A stretch of 5,017 nucleotides of DNA from assembly GCA_902773215.1 (NCBI GenBank), contig CACYDQ010000055.1, positions 1-5,017 of the forward strand. The letters run 5' to 3'. The position numbers were made by a program, and so were the translations under genes. Below are positions 1 through 5,017 of the stretch, piece after piece. The stretch comes from an uncultured Spirochaetaceae bacterium (lineage in GTDB: Bacteria > Spirochaetota > Spirochaetia > Treponematales > Treponemataceae). Position 1 is the stretch's first letter; each line of letters opens with the position of its first letter. Under the pieces are notes generated by a model that did not search any database, had not been told where the DNA came from, and saw only the letters and a program-made list of their open reading frames with translations.

Positions 1-275
1 AGCTCGCTGCCGATTGCCCGCTTGTTGAAGTAGACGAAGGATCCGGTGATGCCGCCGAGCAGGATGAAGCCCAGCACCATGGCGAACACGTTTGTCTGTA
101 TGCTGAAAGCCCTGCCGTTGGAGTGGGGCACGAGCATGACGGTGATTTTCTCGTCGAATATATGGAATACCTTTGCCAGGCCGCGGCCAATCAGGGAGAA
201 AAAGCTGCCAAGCCCGCTCCCTACATGGGAAACAAAGTTTTTCTCAAAGTTTTTATATCTTCTCGTGCGGGCCAC
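1..275 (-). CDS. N-terminal part of a membrane-anchored protein, probably M23-family peptidoglycan peptidase (partial)
   Basis: This is a reading frame of 91 codons, open to the left edge, starting at GTG (275-273). An AAGGAG Shine-Dalgarno sequence lies 8 bases upstream, which fixes the start. The N-terminus is basic (ARTRRYKNFEK). A hydrophobic or amphipathic stretch covers residues 20-40, the segment KITVMLVPHSNGRAFSIQTN covers about 43-62, and one clear transmembrane helix covers about 64-83 (NVFAMVLGF to FVYFN). An 'xVPHSxGxxxSxxI' stretch just before a single membrane anchor is familiar from the N-termini of many envelope M23 (LytM/NlpD-like) metallopeptidases, including treponemal ones. 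The product would be held in the inner membrane with its main part in the periplasm. The catalytic HxxxD and HxH motifs would lie outside the window, so the peptidase call is an inference; that it is a coding gene is much more certain. It is transcribed divergently from the tatD-ABC operon. Confidence 0.68.
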   Translation of the reverse strand, partial: MARTRRYKNFEKNFVSHVGSGLGSFFSLIGRGLAKVFHIFDEKITVMLVPHSNGRAFSIQTNVFAMVLGFILLGGITGSFVYFNKRAIGSE

Positions 276-325
276 GGGGGAATCTCCTTATGCTACACAG
301 GCAGTCCTTATACAGGAAGCCCATT

Positions 326-354
326 ATCATATATAATATAGTAGCAGGTTACAA
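326..354 (-). promoter_or_regulatory. Sigma70-type promoter for the M23-like gene
   Basis: Read on the minus strand, TTGTAA (354-349) is followed after exactly 17 bases by TATGAT (331-326), set in a very AT-rich stretch. Transcription would start near 319, giving a leader of about 45 nt to the GTG at 275. This is a consensus match only. Confidence 0.5.
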
Positions 355-405
355 GCAAATAATCAAGGGCACGAAGCAAGGGCTTGCCGTGCATGCCGAA
401 TTCAT

Positions 406-434
406 TTGACAGGAACTGCCTGCTATGATAGAAT
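406..434 (+). promoter_or_regulatory. Sigma70-type promoter for the tatD-ABC operon or a leader RNA
   Basis: A perfect TTGACA (406-411) is separated by 17 bases from TAGAAT (429-434). Transcription would start near 441. The RNA would therefore begin about 70 nt before the terminator-like hairpin at 513-571 and about 155 nt before the tatD start codon. The nearby TATGAT (424-429) lies only 12 bases from TTGACA and is an unlikely partner. Confidence 0.55.
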
Positions 435-466
435 ATCGGAAAGATGGGAATGATATTTTATCCTTT

Positions 467-482
467 GCTTGACTTTTAGTCT
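467..482 (+). repeat. Copy 1 of a 16-bp dyad motif, GCTTGACTNNNAGTCT
   Basis: The sequence GCTTGACTTTTAGTCT contains the perfect inverted repeat GACT-N3-AGTC. It matches 14 of 16 positions of a second copy at 4427-4442, which lies in the promoter region of the GGDEF gene. The TTGACT inside it could serve as a -35 box (469-474) with TAAAGT (491-496) after 16 bases as a weak -10. The element is therefore either an operator over a secondary promoter or simply a recurring promoter-like sequence. Confidence 0.35.
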
Positions 483-512
483 GCTGGGGGTAAAGTGATG
501 GACTCTGTGAGT

Positions 513-571
513 GTAGGGAATCTTGTCTGCCGCCCGGGCGGTGGCAGAACAGGAAGCCCTACTTTATTTTT
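513..571 (+). terminator. Intrinsic terminator structure inside the tatD leader (attenuator or end of a small RNA)
   Basis: A long imperfect hairpin is followed directly by TTTATTTTT (563-571). The outer stem is GTAGGG (513-518) with CCCTAC (557-562). A 2x2 internal loop follows, then TCTTG (521-525) with CAGGA (550-554) including one U-G pair. After a bulged A at 549, TCTGCCGCC (526-534) pairs with GGTGGCAGA (540-548), including one G-U pair, around the loop CGGGC. The T run is on the plus-strand side only, so it should stop plus-strand transcripts. No plus-strand gene in the window ends upstream, and the tatD start codon is only 23 bases downstream. It therefore acts either on the operon's own leader transcript or ends an independent RNA begun near 441. 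The pairing was read by eye and no folding energy was computed. Confidence 0.72.
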
Positions 572-594
572 GTGTATAGGGAAATAGGGAAAAT

Positions 595-1389
595 ATGCAC
601 TTTTTTGATACGCATGCCCATGTCGGGCTGCTATTCGATGATCCGCACAAGCAGTACCGCGCCATAAAGGAGGCGGAGCTTGCCGGCGTGACGAGGATTG
701 TCTCCATAAACAACAGCCTGCATGACTTCAAGCAGGAATACCTGCTTCTCAAGACCAAGAAGGGGGTCTTCCATGCGGTCGGCGTGAGCCCTGCCGAGGT
801 GGTCTCCCCGGGCAACGACTGGCGCAATATAATAGAAGAAAGCGTCAAGCTCCCCCGTGTGGTCGCCATCGGCGAGACCGGGCTGGACTATGAGAAGCAG
901 TACGGGGACAAGCGGAGCCAGATAGAGCTGTTCATTGCCCAGCTGGAGATGGCGCAGAGCCTGGACAAGCCGGTCATCATACATAACCGGGGGGCGGGCA
1001 GGGACATCTTTGAAATCCTGCGCGACCGCATTCCTCCGAAGGGGGCGGTGTTCCACTGCTACAGCGAGAACGCCAAGTATGCCCGCCAGTGCCTGGACGC
1101 GGGCCTGGACGTGTACTTCTCCTTCGCGGGCAACCTGACCTACCGCAACGCGCAGAACCTGCACGAGACGGTGCTCAACATCCCGGCTGACAGGATGCTC
1201 ATAGAGACGGAGAGCCCCTTCATGGTTCCCGCCAAGTACCGGGGCAAGCGCACCATGCCCGCCTACCTGCCCGCGACGGCGGAGTTCCTTGCGCAGATGC
1301 TCCAGATGAACCTGGAGGATCTTGCGAAGCAGCTCTGGACGAACTCCTGCAAGATATTCGGTATTCCCGAAGAAGAGGAGACCGCCTAG
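595..1389 (+). CDS. TatD-family metal-dependent hydrolase (DNase-like), 264 aa
   Basis: The length is normal for TatD proteins, cytoplasmic TIM-barrel metal-dependent hydrolases, several of which are 3'-5' DNases. Family motifs appear in order: DTHAH at 5-9 (metal ligands H7, H9), IGETGLDYE at 92-100 (ligand E94), KPVIIHNR at 125-132 (H130), AVFHCYSENA at 151-160 (H154), ETESP at 204-208, RGKRTMPAYLP at 216-225, and a C-terminal NSCKIFG. ATG 595 is chosen because the DxHxH motif sits at residues 5-9, as usual. The ribosome site is weak (AGGGA at 586-590, spacing 4). Two departures are notable: the conserved Asp of the ETD(S/G)P motif is Glu (E206), and the usual GxHP motif reads GVSP (S65). 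The other ligands are intact, so it is probably still an enzyme, with uncertain substrate. It is the first gene of an operon with the ABC exporter, one base apart. No symbol is given because bacteria often carry several TatD paralogues. Confidence 0.93.
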   Translation: MHFFDTHAHVGLLFDDPHKQYRAIKEAELAGVTRIVSINNSLHDFKQEYLLLKTKKGVFHAVGVSPAEVVSPGNDWRNIIEESVKLPRVVAIGETGLDYEKQYGDKRSQIELFIAQLEMAQSLDKPVIIHNRGAGRDIFEILRDRIPPKGAVFHCYSENAKYARQCLDAGLDVYFSFAGNLTYRNAQNLHETVLNIPADRMLIETESPFMVPAKYRGKRTMPAYLPATAEFLAQMLQMNLEDLAKQLWTNSCKIFGIPEEEETA

Positions 1390-1390
1390 G

Positions 1391-3217
1391 ATGGTGCCGG
1401 GCGGCGGCGGGGGGCGTCTGGGCCGGTCTTTCCTGACCGAGGAGGAGAAGGCCAGCCGCCCCAAGGTGACAGGACAGCTTATTGTCCGGGTCCTGTCCTA
1501 CCTCAGGCCCTACTGGAAGCAGATGCTCCTGGTGCTGGCCGCCATCGTCGCTTCCTCTTCTTTCAGCCTGACACCCTCCATCCTTACCGGCCGGATAATC
1601 GACGACGGGCTCATCGGCCGGGACTTCCGCGCCCTCGTCACGCTCATCGTCCTTTCTCTCGCGGTCACCCTCGGAGCCAACCTCATCGGGGTGCTGGAAA
1701 GTTACCTGAACAGCTGGATTGCCCAGCACATCATCTACGACATGCGGGGCACGATGTATGCCCACCTGCAGAAAATGCCGCAGTCCTTCTTCACGTCGAA
1801 CAAGCAGGGCGACATCATCACCCGCATGACGAGCGACATCTCGGGCGTGCAGCGGGTCATCACGGACACCCTTGCCAGCATACTGTCCAACTCCATCACC
1901 CTCATCGTCGCCCTCATCGCCATGTACCAGAAGAACTGGATGCTTGCCACGCTCGGCGTGCTCATCGTCCCCCTCTTCATCATCCCGACAAGGAGCGCGG
2001 GCAAGACCCGCTGGTCGCTCACCCGCGAGGCGCAGGAGTGCAACGACGAGATAAACGGCATACTGAACGAGACCCTTTCCGTGAGCGGGCAGCTGCTCGT
2101 CAAGCTCTTCGGCAGGGAAGCCCACGAGTTCGGCAAATACCAGGAAGCCAACGGCCGCCTGGTCAGGCTGAACATCCGGGAGGGCATGGCGGGCCGCTGG
2201 TTCCGCGTTGCCCTGTCCACCTTCGCGGGCATCGGCCCCATGCTCCTCTACCTGGCGGGAGGCCTCCTGATCATGCGGGGCGACCAGTCGGTCACCGTCG
2301 GCGACATCACGGTCTTCGTTGCCCTGCTCGGCAGGATGTACGGGCCGGTGAACCAGCTCCTGAACATACAGGTGGACTGGATCCGCAGCATGGCGATGTT
2401 CACGCGGATATTCGAGTACCTGGACATGCCGGTGGAAATAGACAGCCCCCCGGACGCGATCATCCCGGAAGGGGCGAAGGGGGAAGTCCGTTTCGAGAAG
2501 GTGTGCTTCTCTTACAGCCCGGAGCGGCAGGTCCTCAAGGACATCTCCTTCACGCTGGAACCAGGCAGGAGCATTGCCATCGTGGGGCCGTCAGGCTCCG
2601 GCAAAAGCACGATCGTGAACCTGATTCCCCGGCTCTGGGACGTCAGCTCGGGAAGCGTGAGCTTTGACGGCACAGACGTGCGCAAGCTGGATTTGGGCTA
2701 CCTCCGGCGGAACATCGGCATCGTCAGCCAGGAGACCTATCTTTTCAACGGGACGATACGGAACAACCTCCTGTACGCGCGGCCGGACGCGGGCGGGGCG
2801 CAGCTGGAGGAGGCCTGCCGGACGGCGAACATCTGGGACTTCATCTGTTCGCAGGAGCAGGGGCTGGACACGCTGGTGGGGAACCGGGGTCTCAAGCTCT
2901 CGGGCGGCGAGAAGCAGCGTATCTCCATAGCCCGCGTCCTGCTCAAGGATCCCGCCCTGCTGATATTCGACGAGGCGACGAGCGCCCTGGACTCCATCTC
3001 CGAGCGCAAGATACAGGACGCGATAGACCCGCTGATAGACTCGCGCACGAGCATCCTCATCGCCCACCGCCTGTCGACCATACTGGCCGCCGACGAAATC
3101 CTCGTCGTCAAGGACGGGCAGATTGTGGAGCGGGGGACGCATGATGAGCTTGTCGGCGCGGGGGGCGTGTATACGGAGCTCTACGAGACCCAGTTCAGGA
3201 CGGGGAAGGCCCGCTGA
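1391..3217 (+). CDS. ABC exporter half-transporter, fused membrane and ATPase domains, 608 aa
   Basis: This protein has the full architecture of a type IV (MsbA/multidrug-like) ABC exporter half, which works as a homodimer or heterodimer in the inner membrane. The membrane domain spans about 30-340 with roughly six helices (near 44-65, 81-103, 159-180, 182-199, 272-295 and 300-320). The ATPase domain covers about 365-600 with Walker A GPSGSGKST at 399-407, Q-loop Q447, signature LSGGEKQR at 503-510, Walker B ALLIFDE at 522-528 with catalytic E528, D-loop SALD and switch H559. All catalytic residues are intact. ATG 1391 is chosen over an in-frame ATG at 1322: it follows the tatD stop by one base, has an AGAGGAG site (1374-1380) 10 bases upstream, and the earlier start would add 23 residues read out of frame across tatD. 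The N-terminus carries an odd PGGGGG run. The substrate cannot be told from sequence. No second half-transporter is adjacent, which favours a homodimer. Confidence 0.95.
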   Translation: MVPGGGGGRLGRSFLTEEEKASRPKVTGQLIVRVLSYLRPYWKQMLLVLAAIVASSSFSLTPSILTGRIIDDGLIGRDFRALVTLIVLSLAVTLGANLIGVLESYLNSWIAQHIIYDMRGTMYAHLQKMPQSFFTSNKQGDIITRMTSDISGVQRVITDTLASILSNSITLIVALIAMYQKNWMLATLGVLIVPLFIIPTRSAGKTRWSLTREAQECNDEINGILNETLSVSGQLLVKLFGREAHEFGKYQEANGRLVRLNIREGMAGRWFRVALSTFAGIGPMLLYLAGGLLIMRGDQSVTVGDITVFVALLGRMYGPVNQLLNIQVDWIRSMAMFTRIFEYLDMPVEIDSPPDAIIPEGAKGEVRFEKVCFSYSPERQVLKDISFTLEPGRSIAIVGPSGSGKSTIVNLIPRLWDVSSGSVSFDGTDVRKLDLGYLRRNIGIVSQETYLFNGTIRNNLLYARPDAGGAQLEEACRTANIWDFICSQEQGLDTLVGNRGLKLSGGEKQRISIARVLLKDPALLIFDEATSALDSISERKIQDAIDPLIDSRTSILIAHRLSTILAADEILVVKDGQIVERGTHDELVGAGGVYTELYETQFRTGKAR

Positions 3218-3218
3218 C

Positions 3219-3241
3219 AAAAAGGCCCGCCTGCCGGCGGC
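3219..3241 (-). terminator. Intrinsic terminator for the minus-strand DUF4230-like gene
   Basis: Read on the minus strand, CCGCC (3240-3236), loop GGCA and GGCGG (3231-3227) form a short GC stem. TTTTT (3223-3219) follows after a few bases. It begins about 12 bases past the minus-strand stop codon and overlaps the gap after the ABC gene. The stem is short, so efficiency is uncertain. Confidence 0.5.
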
Positions 3242-3269
3242 ACTGTTCCCGCTTACGGGGCCGGCTTTT
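3233..3269 (+). terminator. Possible intrinsic terminator for the tatD-ABC operon
   Basis: On the plus strand, GCCGGC (3233-3238) pairs with GCCGGC (3260-3265). An inner CCCG-CTTA-CGGG hairpin (3248-3259) sits directly against the 3' arm, and TTTT (3266-3269) follows. It starts 15 bases after the ABC stop codon and overlaps the last codons of the convergent gene. The T run is short and the outer loop is asymmetric. Confidence 0.38.
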
Positions 3270-4317
3270 CCTCTATCCTGTGCGGGCCGTCCTCCCGCAG
3301 GGTGGGCTGCCGCTCAAGCAGGGCCTTGTACAGGCCGGTCTCGCCTTTCAGGAATTCCAGCAGGGGCCTGGATTCCGTGGCGGGGGCGGTGTTGTCGAAT
3401 TCGACGTGGGCATAGATGGGCTGCAGGATTATCCTGATGAAGTCCTCTGCCCGGCGGGTTATCTCCTCGCTGTCATCGCTGTCCTTTCCGTTCAGGAACG
3501 AATCCTCGAACGCGGCCTTGTACTCGCTCTGCCGCTTGCGGAGCTCCTTCTCGTAGTACTCCCCGTCCTCCACGCTTATGTGCTTGATGTCCCCGTCCTT
3601 GTCCAGCTTGACGTGGCGCATCTCGCTGAAGAAGTCCTTGTAGTCGAACCTCGGCATGGTCAGGTACTCGCCGGTCAGCCCCGAGACGACGACCGTGCTG
3701 TTGCTGACCTTGGCAATCTGTATCTTCTGTAAGTCGATTCCCCGCTGGTAGCTTATCGTGCAGTCCATCACGGACAGGATCTCGTCATAGCTCCTGCCCT
3801 TGCCCAGCATGCGGCCGATCGCGGAATCGTCCTCATCCTCGTTGAAGCTCTCCCGCCGCTTTATCGTTGCCTCCTGCTGGTAGTCACGGAAGCAGACCTT
3901 GAACACGTCCCGGTAGGTCTCCATGTTGAAGGTCAGGTTCTCCAGCAGGGTTATCCTCCGCCGGAAGTCTATCTCCTTCTCCTCGTAGGCCTCCTTGTCC
4001 TTCCGCAGGCGGTCCAGCTCCTCCTCCTGCTCCCTGAGCTCCTCCCGCATCCCGCGCTCGTCGTAGCGGACGAGCTTCCTGAGAAGCGGCAGGGAAAGCA
4101 GCGCGAGGGTGAAGGAGAATGCCCCGATGGTCGCCGCGGACACCAGCACCGCCAGCCGGGGGGCGCTGCGGGCTATGACGAGGGAAAGCCAGAGGGAGAC
4201 GATGATGCAGCCGGACAGGACCGCGCAGGCGGCTATGCGTGCGATGAGGGCGAGCGTCCTCCGTACCGGGGCGGTAAGCCGTCTTGCCAGGCGGGGAAAT
4301 GGTGACGTACGTTTCAC
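3253..4317 (-). CDS. Two-helix membrane protein with coiled coil and DUF4230-like domain, 354 aa
   Basis: The N-terminus is strongly basic. Two hydrophobic helices follow at about 22-49 and 54-79, then a charged coiled-coil segment at about 86-128 (MREELREQEEELDRLRKDKE). The C-terminal region, about 130-310, contains a TISYQRGIDLQKIQI stretch followed by a short beta-like segment STVVVSGL and a helical segment ending AEDFIRIILQPIYAHVEF. This order resembles DUF4230 proteins ('GxDLxK..', a hydrophobic strand, then helices and a final strand). The match is from memory of the pattern and is moderate. An acidic insert (ESFNEDEDDS, 156-165) interrupts the domain. Function is unknown; it is probably inner-membrane anchored. 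The start is GTG (4317-4315). An in-frame TAG lies just upstream and no other start codon precedes the helices, so GTG is the only plausible choice, yet no Shine-Dalgarno sequence is visible. It is convergent with the ABC gene and divergent from the GGDEF gene. Confidence 0.85.
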   Translation of the reverse strand: MKRTSPFPRLARRLTAPVRRTLALIARIAACAVLSGCIIVSLWLSLVIARSAPRLAVLVSAATIGAFSFTLALLSLPLLRKLVRYDERGMREELREQEEELDRLRKDKEAYEEKEIDFRRRITLLENLTFNMETYRDVFKVCFRDYQQEATIKRRESFNEDEDDSAIGRMLGKGRSYDEILSVMDCTISYQRGIDLQKIQIAKVSNSTVVVSGLTGEYLTMPRFDYKDFFSEMRHVKLDKDGDIKHISVEDGEYYEKELRKRQSEYKAAFEDSFLNGKDSDDSEEITRRAEDFIRIILQPIYAHVEFDNTAPATESRPLLEFLKGETGLYKALLERQPTLREDGPHRIEEKPAP

Positions 4318-4325
4318 AAGGCCAT

Positions 4326-4331
4326 TCTATA
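4326..4331 (-). promoter_or_regulatory. Possible -10 box placed for a leaderless transcript
   Basis: On the minus strand, TATAGA (4331-4326, within TTATAGAAT) ends 8 bases before the GTG start codon at 4317. If used, transcription would begin at or next to the start codon, which fits the missing ribosome site. No good -35 box is seen at 16-18 bases upstream, so the call is weak. Confidence 0.33.
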
Positions 4332-4426
4332 ATTTCTGCCCGATGTTGGCTAGTGGCACCCTGTCCATCCTCCTGCCCGGCCCCTGCAGGCGGACTGTCA
4401 CGGGTGCTGTTACAGGGCTGTCCGAG

Positions 4427-4442
4427 GCTTGACTATCAGTCT
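4427..4442 (+). repeat. Copy 2 of a 16-bp dyad motif, GCTTGACTNNNAGTCT
   Basis: The sequence GCTTGACTATCAGTCT carries the perfect inverted repeat GACT-N3-AGTC and differs from the copy at 467-482 only at two positions in the spacer. Its TTGACT is the -35 box of the promoter at 4429-4458, so a protein bound to the dyad would affect that promoter directly. Confidence 0.35.
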
Positions 4443-4458
4443 AATCCTTTGCTAGTAT
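4429..4458 (+). promoter_or_regulatory. Sigma70-type promoter for the GGDEF gene
   Basis: TTGACT (4429-4434) and TAGTAT (4453-4458) are separated by 18 bases. Transcription would start near 4465, giving a leader of under 20 nt with the ribosome site almost at the 5' end. The -35 box lies inside an inverted repeat, GACT-ATC-AGTC. Confidence 0.5.
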
Positions 4459-4482
4459 AGGGGTTAGGGAGGTTGACCGTAT

Positions 4483-5017
4483 ATGCAGAAAAAAGTCGTG
4501 GCCGTAGCGGGCAGCGGCAAGAAGATGGACGATGCCCTGAAAAAGCTTTCCCTGAGCAAGGACCCCCCGAAGTGGGCCTTCGCCCTCATCCTTCTGCTGT
4601 ACCTTGCGGCGACCCTCTCGGTGACCGCCGTCTCCCGCAACCCGGGCGTAGTCATGCTCGGGGGCAATGCCATCCCCATCACCATCTTCACGGGGGTCTT
4701 TTCCGCGCTTTCCAACATCTGCATCATCTTCCTTGTCATCTTCTTCAAGGGGCCGGGCTTCCTGACCGCCATGGCCATCCTCATCCTGCAGTTCCCCCGC
4801 ATGATGTACAGCCTTTTTGTCGTCCATGATTTCGCAACCATCCCCGGCGCGTTCAACAATATCGCCACGATTTTCGCCATCGTGATAATCGCCGTGAACA
4901 AGAGCCGGGTCGCGAAATACCAGGAAAGAATGCAGAAACAGGCGGTCACCGACACGCTGACGGGCCTGCCCAACAGGTTCGCCTGCTCGGAATTCGTCGG
5001 TAGCCTCATAGACAAGG
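4483..5017 (+). CDS. Membrane-bound GGDEF-domain protein, probable diguanylate cyclase (partial)
   Basis: The frame is 178 codons and open at the right edge. ATG 4483 is preceded by AGGGAGG (4466-4472) with 10 bases spacing; no earlier start in this frame is better supported. A short basic N-terminus (MQKKVVAVAGSGKK) precedes about four transmembrane helices (near 31-50, 66-88, 92-113 and 121-138). A short linker helix (KSRVAKYQERMQKQA) then leads to TDTLTGLPNRF at 156-166. That DxLTGLPNR motif is the standard opening of GGDEF domains, which make cyclic di-GMP from two GTP. The GG(D/E)EF active-site signature itself lies beyond the window, so activity cannot be judged, nor whether an EAL domain follows. 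The N-terminus likely anchors the protein in the inner membrane and may act as a sensor or dimerising unit. It matches no named sensor domain that I recognise. Confidence 0.9.
   Translation, partial: MQKKVVAVAGSGKKMDDALKKLSLSKDPPKWAFALILLLYLAATLSVTAVSRNPGVVMLGGNAIPITIFTGVFSALSNICIIFLVIFFKGPGFLTAMAILILQFPRMMYSLFVVHDFATIPGAFNNIATIFAIVIIAVNKSRVAKYQERMQKQAVTDTLTGLPNRFACSEFVGSLIDK

Larger units (their letters stand above)
276..594. other. Divergent intergenic region with a structured plus-strand leader
   Basis: These 319 bases separate two divergent genes. The left half is AT-rich and holds back-to-back sigma70-type promoters (minus strand at 326-354, plus strand at 406-434). The right half, about 440-594, is the 5' leader of the tatD-ABC operon and contains a long hairpin followed by a T-rich run. 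A weak 29-codon reading frame (ATG at 498, TAG at 585-587, beginning MDSVSVGN) runs through that hairpin. It has only a poor ribosome site (GGGGG at 486-490) and is not annotated as a gene. No tRNA or recognisable riboswitch family was seen. Confidence 0.6.

Noticed and set aside
46..336. Plus-strand 96-codon open frame at the left edge
   Set aside because: It is opposite the minus-strand M23-like gene, which has a good ribosome site, a membrane helix and a recognisable VPHS segment.
406..429. TTGACA paired with TATGAT at 424-429
   Set aside because: The spacer is only 12 bases. TAGAAT at 429-434 gives the usual 17.
526..548. Hairpin TCTGCC...GGCAGA considered as a dispersed palindromic repeat or array unit
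   Set aside because: No second copy is visible in the window, and the longer stem with its T run explains it better as a terminator.
1322..1390. Longer start of the ABC protein at ATG 1322
   Set aside because: It would add 23 residues read out of frame from tatD coding sequence (MRSSSGRTPARYS...) with no ribosome site. ATG 1391 has a good one and abuts the tatD stop.
631..1464. 277-codon minus-strand open frame opposite tatD
   Set aside because: It is the antisense shadow of a clear TatD gene in GC-rich DNA. The product is low-complexity (R, L, V, G-rich) with no domain motif.
1220..2125. 301-codon minus-strand open frame opposite the ABC gene
   Set aside because: The translated product is rich in D, E, R, G and H with no fold-like pattern, as expected for antisense of GC-rich membrane-domain codons.
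2591..3220. 209-codon minus-strand open frame opposite the ABC ATPase domain
   Set aside because: It lies wholly opposite conserved Walker A to H-loop coding sequence and shows no motif of its own.
4473..4829. 118-codon plus-strand frame starting at TTG 4473, overlapping the GGDEF gene
   Set aside because: It is out of frame with the TDTLTGLPNRF-containing frame and has an implausible arginine, proline and histidine-rich composition.
4464..5015. Minus-strand open frames of 183 and 128 codons opposite the GGDEF gene
   Set aside because: They are the antisense of a gene with clear membrane helices and a DxLTGLPNR motif.

Overview
The window looks like a GC-rich bacterial chromosome segment. 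It is most likely from a spirochaete of the Treponema group. That assignment is an inference from the character of the first gene (a membrane-anchored M23-peptidase N-terminus) and of the four-helix GGDEF protein. No rRNA or other decisive marker is present. No insertion sequence, CRISPR array, tRNA or phage gene is visible, and gene density is ordinary.

Layout: (1) 1-275, minus strand: the N-terminal part of a membrane-anchored protein, probably an M23 peptidoglycan peptidase, running off the left edge. (2) 276-594: a divergent intergenic region with a promoter facing each way. On the plus side there is a long leader carrying a strong intrinsic-terminator structure (513-571) that ends only 23 bases before the next start codon. 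(3) 595-3217, plus strand: a two-gene operon, a TatD-family metal-dependent hydrolase followed one base later by a complete ABC exporter half-transporter. (4) 3218-3269: a convergent junction with terminator-like hairpins for both strands. (5) 3253-4317, minus strand: a two-helix membrane protein with a coiled coil and a DUF4230-like C-terminal domain. (6) 4318-4482: a second divergent intergenic region. (7) 4483-5017, plus strand: the membrane-spanning N-terminus and first residues of a GGDEF (diguanylate cyclase-type) protein, cut by the right edge.

The genes share an envelope and signalling flavour: wall peptidase, exporter, two membrane proteins of uncertain or signalling role, and a cytoplasmic hydrolase. 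Nothing in the sequence shows that they form one system. The most unusual point is the terminator inside the leader of the tatD-ABC operon. It implies either premature termination (attenuation) of the operon or a separate small RNA of about 130 nt. Other points are acid and histidine substitutions at conserved TatD motif positions, a possibly leaderless GTG start on the DUF4230-like gene, and a 16-bp dyad motif shared by the two plus-strand promoter regions.
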